Assembly: GCF_021134715.1 (NCBI RefSeq) | Contig: NC_060028.1 | Span: 1,262,501-1,326,500, forward strand | DNA: 64,000 nt | Direction: 5' to 3' | DNA from: Daphnia pulex | Taxonomy: Eukaryota > Arthropoda > Branchiopoda > Diplostraca > Daphniidae | Shown: positions 57,251 to 64,000 of the stretch, one piece after another | Layout: every line of letters begins with the position of its first letter | How positions within the stretch are numbered: position 1 is the stretch's first letter | Notes under the pieces: generated by a model | The model's input: the letters and a program-made list of their open reading frames with translations, nothing else | Database searches by the model: none | What the model was told of the DNA's origin: nothing | Translations under genes and position numbers: made by a program

Positions 57251-58338
57251 TTACTTTTTCTTTGAATATTTGCTCTTCTTCTGCCCTTCATCTGAACCAA
57301 ATTTAAAGAGAAAATGGTAACTGAGAGGAGGTTGAAAGGCAAAAGAATAAAAACACTCACCAGAACTATTGCAGTGCTCCTTAAACTTTTCGCCAGATCG
57401 TCGTCGGACTCAACCTTTTGCTTCTTACGTCCTTGCCTTTTCAAAATTTTCTTTCTTAAATTTCTTTTAGCTTGACTGCTTAACCTGGGTGTGCTCTAAG
57501 CCTTCTCATTTTGACTCTCCACTTCGACCTCTACTGCATCCTCATTATCCAAGTTTGCCCCTGCAGCTCCTGTGACTTGTTGACCATTTTTACTGTCGTC
57601 ACTTTTAAATTGATGTATTGAATTAGTTAGATTCAATTAAAGAATATTTAATATGCTTACCACAACCTCCATCCTCTGCTTCTTGTTCGTTTGAACTGCT
57701 ACTCGTATCATTCAATGGGAAACCAGTTTCATTTTTACGCTTTCCGGAACGCAACTTTTTGAAATTCCTGGATTTGCTTGGTCCTGGGCCTTCATCTTCA
57801 CTCTCCACTTCAGCCGATACGTCCCCCCTCCATTCTTTTTTTCAGGTCTCGTGGTCTCTTGGCCACTTTTTTCTACATTCCCAGGTTCTTGCTTGCCTCC
57901 TTTGCTGTTCTCAGCCTCAGAATTTGAATTTCTGGATCCTACCCACACATAATTTAAAAAAATAAAATTTGATTTATTGAAAGAAACTAAGATCACGCTG
58001 AGTAGTCTTACCACCATCAACTGCTTCTTGTTCATCGGAACTATTTTTGGGTGAGAAAATTGTGTCCTCAGGATCAAGACTGGAGTCACTTGATGGGGGA
58101 TAATCAATCCCTAATAAAAATACTTAAGTTAATATTTTCATTGACAAAGTATTCAAAAAAACGTTTAATTACGATAATTAGAGCAAGTTGGACATATGAC
58201 CATGCGTGGATCGTTAAAATTGTGGCACCTAGAATTATTATGCAGTTACATTAGATTATTGTAAACAAAAAAACACACAAATGTTAAGGACTAGACTTAC
58301 GTTGAACAAAACCACAGGTATTTTAAGTCCTCTTTCAT
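57251..58338 (-). pseudogene. Zinc-ribbon family member, long form with lesions
   Basis: Exons 58301-58338, 58173-58228, 58012-58110 and the one from 57938 join in phase and give MKEDLKYLWFCSTCHNFNDP with the second knuckle CPTC, then RIDYPPSSDSSLDPED and a segment ending DEQEAVDG. The acidic exon 4 has lost bases near 57830, so the VESEDEGPGPS block continues in another frame. A later exon has an in-frame TAG before the STPRLSSQAKRNLRKK basic run. The last small exon DEGQKKSKYSKKK, stop at 57251, is still clean. The layout shows the ancestral long form: zinc ribbon, acidic linker, basic signal. Read literally, the protein would end at 57712. Confidence 0.65.
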
Positions 58339-58456
58339 TGTGGCTAGATATTTCCAAGTAGTTTTACCAAATTTTACAAGTAGAAAAATCGATTTGTCAA
58401 TGACAGTTGGTGACACATTAAAATGGCTGCCCTAATCTTAAAAATAAATTTATTTG

Positions 58457-58904
58457 CTAGTGCTCAGAATGACTTGAATTTTCAGATCCTACCCACAGAT
58501 TATTTAAAAAAATAAAGTTTGATTTATCGAAAGAAACTAAGATCATACTGAGAAGTAGTCTTACCATCAACAGCTTCTTGTTCATCGGAACTATTTGTGT
58601 CTGAGAAAACTGTGAAAGGAAGGTCCTCAAGACTAGAATCACTGGATGGTGGATAATCGATCCCTAATCAAAATATTATGGTTAAGTTTTTCTTTACATT
58701 GTATCTTTTTTAAAAACGTTAAATTACGATAGCTGTTACAGAATGGGCACATGACCATAAGGGGATCGTTGTATTTCTGGCACCTAGAAAAATTTGGCAA
58801 TTGGCAGTTATAGTTAACGATTAAAAATCAGAAAAAAACAACAAAACTGAAAAGGAATAGGCTTACGTCGAACAATACCGAAGGCATTTTTTATCCTCAT
58901 CCAT
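58457..58904 (-). CDS. Zinc-ribbon family member, 74-residue short form
   Basis: Four exons, 58867-58904, 58728-58783, 58565-58663 and 58457-58488, join exactly (225 bp with stop). The product starts MDEDKKCLRYCSTCQKYNDP and has knuckles CSTC and CPFC spaced by 12 residues, then RIDYPPSSDSSLEDLP, a segment ending EQEAVDG and a short Ser/His tail (GSENSSHSEH). Exon 1 is 38 bp and exon 2 is 56 bp, as in all siblings. The basic tail of the long forms is absent because the last exon stops early. A conserved upstream block (GGCTGCCCTAAT, then CAACTGCC) lies at about 58980-59030. It is likely functional by intactness; the role is unknown. Confidence 0.7.
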
Positions 58905-59234
58905 GTTGACTAGTTATTTCCAAGAAGTTTTAAAAGTAGTAATTTGTAAAATAAAAAATAGAACGATAGAACGAACGAACTGTTTGGCAGTTGGTTATTA
59001 CATGTCAATGTGGCTGCCCTAATTTGAAATTTATTTGCTAATACTGTGTTGCCCAGTGAGTTTCTGATTCGATTTTCTAGTTCTCTTTTTGTTGTCGGCG
59101 GTTGAGTTTTGACTATTGAGAGTTTGACGCCCATTGTTTTGCCCTTACCAGGGGTATGGAGAGAGTTTTCTCCATGCCCATGCCGTTACTTTCTATATGG
59201 TGTGTGAGAGAGAAAACCAAATGTGAAATTTTCG

Positions 59235-59615
59235 TTTGGATTTACCGATATTCTAGCCTATAATTTTATATTGGCCAATTCGTCTGATCACGAGGCTAGA
59301 ACATGGCGTTCGTTTTGCTGAACTGAAACCATAATTTCCTTCACCACATTCAAAGTGATGCGGAAAAATGTGTTTCTTGATGTTCTTAAAACTTTTAAAG
59401 TGTTGTTTATTTTCTTATCCTTTACAGTCCATTACATTAATGAATTTCGATTTAGAGATCTTATTTTACCTCCCTTTGAGTGCTTTGAGTAATCTCGGAA
59501 ATAATCCATCGTTTGATTCGTTGGTTCGATTTATTAAGTATATTGAATTCCGCGTTTTGTTTCCCCCTTTTGGATAAATCTTTAACGTTCGCTTTGATTT
59601 TAGACCCACTCGATT
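59235..59615 (+). repeat. Repeat units D and B, third location
   Basis: 59235-59310 matches unit D and 59395-59610 matches the right part of unit B, next to zinc-ribbon units. The 18.6-24.2 kb and 57-60 kb regions therefore share several neighbours and were probably exchanged by duplication. Confidence 0.6.
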
Positions 59616-59727
59616 CTCATAAGAGCCAAAAAATGAGAAAGGCAACTTGCTCCGCCAGAAAGGCAACTGGCCTGACCATAAAGGCAATTGCCTTTTTGGA
59701 CTCACCTTTTTTAAATTTGCCTTTCTG

Positions 59728-60240
59728 ACTACCAAGGATTCTCATTCTTCCCTTCAGCTCCCGTATCCTCTGTGCCCATTTCGTCTTTTTCCCCTTTGTC
59801 TTGGACGCCTTCATTGTTCTCACCCTCATCACCGATTTCAGGATTTTCCTCTTCAATGACTTCTGCAACTTTAGCTTTGGCAGTCATCTTCAGCTTCTAT
59901 ACCCACACAGCATTTCTTGAAAATCAAGAACGAATAAATAACAAAGAAACTAAAATATACACTAACCATCCTCTGCTTCATCGGGACTGCTAATGTAATC
60001 TGAAACAAGCAAAATAGATGTCTCTTCCTCAGAGGATGAGCTTGAGGGTGGTGGATCAACTCCTATTAAAATTATTAAAGTTAATCTTGGTGGAAAACAT
60101 TAATAATATTTATATTACGGTGGCTCGAACAAATCATGCAAATAAACGTTGAATGTCTATTAAAGACCTGGGACCTAGAAGATAAAGAGTGATAAATTTT
60201 AAAAACTTAGATAGAAAAGCACTTGACTTACGTGGAGCAA
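59728..60240 (-). pseudogene. Zinc-ribbon family member related to the 22 kb gene (5' broken)
   Basis: The reading matches the 22-23 kb gene: exon 2 (60120-60175) keeps TFICMICSSHR but has Cys to Ser in the first knuckle, exon 3 gives RVDPPPSSSSSEEE and DYISSPDEAED, and exon 4 is acidic (AEVIEEENPEIGDEGEN), ending ENPW before a stop. Exon 1 runs into sequence of another unit (60250-60380, like 56405-56515) and has lost its ATG, so the gene is broken at a recombination junction. Confidence 0.65.
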
Positions 60241-60449
60241 TACCAAATAACCTACCAATACCACTCCAGCTGGTACGTTCCCTAGATCAATACCCCCCCT
60301 CCATTCTTTTCCTCGGGTTCTGCGGTCTCTTGGCCACTTTCTTCAATATTCCCCATGGTTTTCATGCCTCCTACGCTGTTCTCAGCTTGATTGTTGATCA
60401 ACAAACAAACATTATTTTTAAATCTAGTTGAATTGTCAACAAAAAACTA

Positions 60450-60816
60450 AGAATTTGCTAAGAAATAGTATTACACATCATTTTTGTTTGTCTCTGCACT
60501 TGTATCAGGACAGTCTGACACGACTGGATTTTCCTCAGAGAAAGGACTTGAGAAAATTGTGGTAGGAAGGTCCTCAAGACTGGAATCACTTGATGGGGGA
60601 TAATCAATCCCTAATCAAAATACTATAGTTAAAGTTTTTTTTGACAAAGTATTTTTTAAATAAACGTTAAATTACGATAACTTCTGCAGGTTGGGCCATG
60701 GGGGGTCATTATAATTCTGGCACCTAGAATAATTTGGTACATTTGATTATTGAAAACAAAAAAAAGGACTAGACTTACGTCGAACAATACCACAGGTATT
60801 TTAAATCCTCATTCAT
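60450..60816 (-). pseudogene. Zinc-ribbon family member with a damaged second knuckle
   Basis: Exon 1 (60779-60816) gives MNEDLKYLWYCST. Exon 2 has TCQNYNDPPWPNLQKLS, where a short deletion has removed the first cysteine of the second CxxC and shifted frame relative to its sister at 61.3 kb. Exon 3 still reads RIDYPPSSDSSLEDLP in the family frame and ends TNKNDV. The metal site is lost, so it is probably dead. Confidence 0.6.
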
Positions 60817-60949
60817 CTTGACTAGTTATTTCCAAGTAGTTTTACAAGTAAAAAATTTGATTTGTCAATGACAGTTGGTCATTACATAAAAAAATGGCTG
60901 CCCTAATCTGAAATTTATTTGCTAGTGCTGTGTGCCAGTGAGTTTCTGA

Positions 60950-61403
60950 TTAGATTTGCATATGGCATATGATTAGCCCGGCATGTGGGGAGGACAAGAG
61001 ATCGGCTTCGTCTCTATCCTCGTCCCCGCTGATAGACCCAAAGAGGCTCTTTAGGTGGAGGTCGTCTTCCACTGGAGGATTACGCAAAGCGAGTGGATCA
61101 GGACAGTCTGAGACGACTGGAGGAGTAATTTCCTCAGAGGATGGACTCGACGGTGGATAATCAATCCCTAATCAAAATACTATAGTTAAAGTTTTTCTTG
61201 ACAAAGTATTTTAAAAATAAACGTTAAATTACGATAACTTCTGCAGGTTGGGCATATGGCCGTGTGGAGGTCGTTATAATTCTGGCAACTAGAATAAATT
61301 GGTAGTTACATTTGATTATTGAAAACAAAACAAAACAAAAAACAATTGTAAAGGACTAGACTTACGTCGAGCAATACCACAGGTATTTTAAATCCTCATT
61401 CAT
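60950..61403 (-). CDS. Zinc-ribbon family member, 103-residue form
   Basis: Three exons, 61366-61403, 61233-61288 and 60950-61167, join in frame (312 bp with stop). The protein starts MNEDLKYLWYCSTCQNYNDL, has knuckles CSTC and CPTC, then RIDYPPSSPSSEEITPP and an acidic, Ser/Asp-rich tail (ISGDEDRDEADLLSSPH). The tail differs from the sibling at 58.5 kb because exon 3 reads through its donor site. Both CxxC pairs are intact. Its ATG lies directly at the junction with the truncated unit to the right, so the 5' flank is not the usual one and expression is uncertain. Confidence 0.65.
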
Positions 61404-61572
61404 CTGAGACGACTGGAAGAGTCATTTCCTCAGAGGATGGACTCGACGGTGGATAATCAATCCCTAATCAAAACACTATAGTTTTTCTTGACAAAGTATT
61501 TTAAAAATAAACGTTAAATTACGATAACTTCTGCAGGTTGGGCATATGGCCATCGTTATAATTCCCACCTAG
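61404..61572 (-). pseudogene. Truncated zinc-ribbon unit at the transposon boundary
   Basis: It holds the first part of exon 3 (IDYPPSSPSSEE type, 61404-61465) and most of exon 2 (61520-61570) of a unit nearly identical to the one on its left, then ends abruptly at the start of the CACTA element. Exon 1 and the promoter are absent from the window. Confidence 0.65.
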
Positions 61573-64000
61573 CACGAGTTCTCCCAGATAGTGAACAAAA
61601 CATGAACAGGTCAAAAATCTTTGCACACATTTTTCCTCTCGTTTTGTGAGTGAACAAATCACTCACAGTTCACTCCCAAAATTGATTATTTTTCTTATTG
61701 CTCACAAATTACGCACAAATCCGCACAACTAAAATTTTAAAGTTAAATTGAAATTTCTCCCTAGTTATAAAAGTGGTTGATCCAATGACGCACAAATAAC
61801 AATTGTTTCTATGAATTGATTATTTATTTAAATTCACATTATTTTATTTTCCATGAGCAATGGAAAAACAACGTAACGCAAACCTTCCTCTTCAGCCTCT
61901 TCACCATTAAAAACATTCGGTACAAGAAACACTTTATACAAAATGGATTCTACTGGCCAAACTTGTAAGGAAGCAGATAGGAAATCGACATATTTTATAG
62001 ATAAAATAGAATTAGAATCACAAGGGGCCATGAAAAACGGAGTTTCTTGTTCAAATATGGATCCAATGTAGATCCGTCACCTCCACGAATAATGTTTCGA
62101 CGGCGACGACGGCAGTTGATTTGTCGTCAAGTTCCAGTACGACATTATTATTTGGAGGGCGTATTGTGATTCTCCAACTCTTGTAGATTAAAGTCTGGAA
62201 CTGTTCAATGTCATCATCCCCTTCCAACAAAGGGCCATTTTCGTGAAGACGTGATACCATTGGAACACAGGAAAAATTTATAGATGAAGGAATTGAAGGA
62301 CAATTTTATATTTCGCTTAACCGCTTAACAAGTTGAGCTAATGGATAAGAGCAATTTCTTATTAATTTTTTCAAACGATACAAAAAATTCTCAAAGGGAA
62401 AGCAACTGAAATGATCTAATGGGCCAAATCGAAGAACATCCAGAGGTAGGTGAATCAAACAGTGCACGTTAAACGTTATAAAATGTCCCCCATAAAGTTT
62501 AACAGATTTTGACACAAAATGGCGCATCAGCTGTATTGCAAACGTGTTGTACGTGTAGCAAGTCTTGGTCGACGACAGCAATTTTATACCTAAATGAAAC
62601 ACCATAAAGTGGTCGCACAAAGCCCGAGGAAGAATGTCTTTTAAAATGATGGGGCCAAGATAAAGTAGAAACTGTCGAAGTTCGGTGGCCTTCCATCGGC
62701 ATAGCTCAGTCAACGGCCGTGCCTTACGAGCAAAGTCATTTGGAATAAAGCTGCGGATGAGTAGCAATCTTCTAGTGATCTCGCCTACGGTGTCATGGCT
62801 GATTAAATGAAATACTGTTTCTCGATTTAGCCAATGGTGTAGGAGCTTCTTCATCACCCCCAGACAGCAAAGGTGCATGTAGTCGGATGGAAAATATTTA
62901 ACCATGTCTATGCCATCTATGTCTGCAAAGATGCTCCGGAACAAATAATAACCTTGTGATTTATCACTGAGAAAATCCTCGTGAAGCCGCAGTGCTGCAT
63001 CCATCAGGAGGATTGGTCGTCAGGATAGGTTACCCGTCCATCCTTCTTGCCGGGTTTTCTATAGTAGACGCCATGTGTTGTGCATTTGTGGCAAGAGTTT
63101 TTGGCCGTATGACCTCTGGAAGCGGTAATGAATGAGCGGGCAGGGGCATCACATGGGAATCTGATGATTTTTACGTCGTACACCTGCCCTTGATGAAGCA
63201 GTCCATGTTCGGCCAAGAAATTTGCTTCTTTCACAAATTTTCGCAAGAAGTCATTACAGTTATTTGGTCCCTCACCACAAAAAACTCCAACTGGCGTCGG
63301 TTGGTCGTCTCCTTTTATAAGGGCAAGGATAACCCAAAACTCTTTTCTTGTACTTTTGAACAGTGGAAGTCCATCGGTGCTGATCAGTACTTGAAGTAGG
63401 GATGAGGTGAAGACAAATCTTCGGGAAACGAGCTCTGAAAGCCGTGATGCTATCCCCTTCTCTAATCCGAAATGGAAATAAGTTCCACCACAAATGTGCT
63501 CCACGACTACTTTCCGGGGAGTCTTACGGAGTGTGCGGATGTCTCTAGGTAGACTGTCAAATTGGTTGTTTTGATGCTTCAGGGCTTTTAACCCTTTCAA
63601 CAGATAATTACCGGCACTCCCGGAAAGATTCTTGTTCGTTACGAAGGTGGCCAAGAAGTTCCGCAGCTCAGTAGGACCATCAAAATCGGTTTCGTTTAAA
63701 ATGATTTCTTCAAGATCAGCGTGATTGAAGTCGTGCTCGTTGACTTCCTTCTCCCGAGATGCATAATCTGAATCGCTATTGGATGAATAGCATGTCGATG
63801 AATCAAAGCTTTCCAAATTTACTCCTTCATCGCTGATGTCACTTTCCAAATCCATTTCAGATTCTGATCCATTATCAGATGGTTCATCGCTCTGTTGATA
63901 CATGTCATTTCTTTCTTGCTGGTGAACGGGGAAAAACTCCACTTCATTGTTTGAGTCATCAGAGGATAAATCTTCTTCATCATCACCCATGAAGCTGGCA
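61573..64000 (-). mobile_element. CACTA/EnSpm-like DNA transposon (left part)
   Basis: The unit starts at 61573 with CACGAGTTCTCCCAGATAGTG, a CAC terminus as in CACTA elements, and runs past the right edge of the window. 61573-61830 is a non-coding subterminal region rich in short repeats around 'TCACTC' and 'GCACAAAT'. The transposase lies beyond it on the minus strand. The right end and target duplication are not visible. Confidence 0.6.
61834..63990 (-). pseudogene. CACTA-type transposase, frameshifted
   Basis: Two large frames abut at 63004: 63004-63990 (328 codons) and 62306-63004 (232 codons); ORF fragments at 62051-62260 and 61834-62031 are the C-terminal part. The N-terminus is an acidic Ser/Asp leader. 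Then come ISTDGLPLFKSTRKEFW, RFPCDAPARSFITASRGH with a CHKC knuckle, DYMHLCCLGVMKKLL, RWKATELRQFLLYLGPIILK and HCLIHLPLDVLRFGPLDHFS, followed by FENFLYRLKKLIRN. These are the blocks of arthropod CACTA/TNP2-like transposases. The step at 63004 (TGATGGATG, overlapping stop and start) and the stop after RLSEI break the frame, so the copy is probably inactive, unless introns bridge the breaks. It could serve as the source of a domesticated gene, but nothing shows that here. Confidence 0.75.

Overview
This window looks like nuclear DNA from a branchiopod crustacean, most likely Daphnia or a close relative; this is inferred from content, as no species-specific locus was matched. Genes are split by short GT-AG introns (many of 60-100 bp), spacers are AT-rich, core promoters have a TATA box plus an arthropod-type initiator, and the window is full of local duplications, decayed gene copies and small DNA transposons. 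Nothing is organised as operons.

Layout. 0-5.7 kb: the 5' part of an AMP-binding (4-coumarate-CoA ligase/luciferase type) gene on the minus strand, a minus-strand gene with the scaffold of the stonustoxin-like protein superfamily plus a fibronectin III domain, and a one-exon R-SNARE. 5.9-30 kb: a tandem array of secreted animal haem peroxidases, with two complete genes (6.2-10.2 and 26.6-30.0 kb), two decayed copies (19.7-21.1 and 24.5-25.7 kb), jumbled exon relics at 10.6-11.2 kb and a lone exon relic at 13.9 kb. tRNA-like elements (13.3, 15.6 kb), a recurring gene-like repeat and one long member of a zinc-ribbon gene family (22.2-23.3 kb) are interspersed. 31.0-31.9 kb: a small secreted protein with a six-cysteine cluster. 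33-37 kb: second copies of several blocks seen at 18.6-24 kb. 37.8-41.1 kb: three non-autonomous inverted-repeat elements, one with clear piggyBac-type ends. 41.4-44.2 kb: decayed Tyr-Thr-rich repeat-protein genes whose TATA promoters still look good.

47.8-50.1 kb holds a four-exon gene joining an IRE1-like protein kinase domain to nine almost identical ankyrin repeats; its flanks (44.7-47.0 kb) recur rearranged at 53.5-54.9 kb. From 56 to 61.6 kb there is a tandem cluster of small minus-strand zinc-ribbon genes with acidic, Ser-rich tails, interrupted by an importin-beta retro-fragment. The last 2.4 kb is a CACTA/EnSpm-like transposon whose left end sits inside the last zinc-ribbon unit.

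The main biological themes are birth and death of extracellular peroxidases, local amplification of an apparently unnamed zinc-ribbon family, and a kinase-ankyrin fusion that uses RNase L/IRE1-type modules in a different order. Exon limits were worked out by hand from splice sites, reading phase and comparison between copies.
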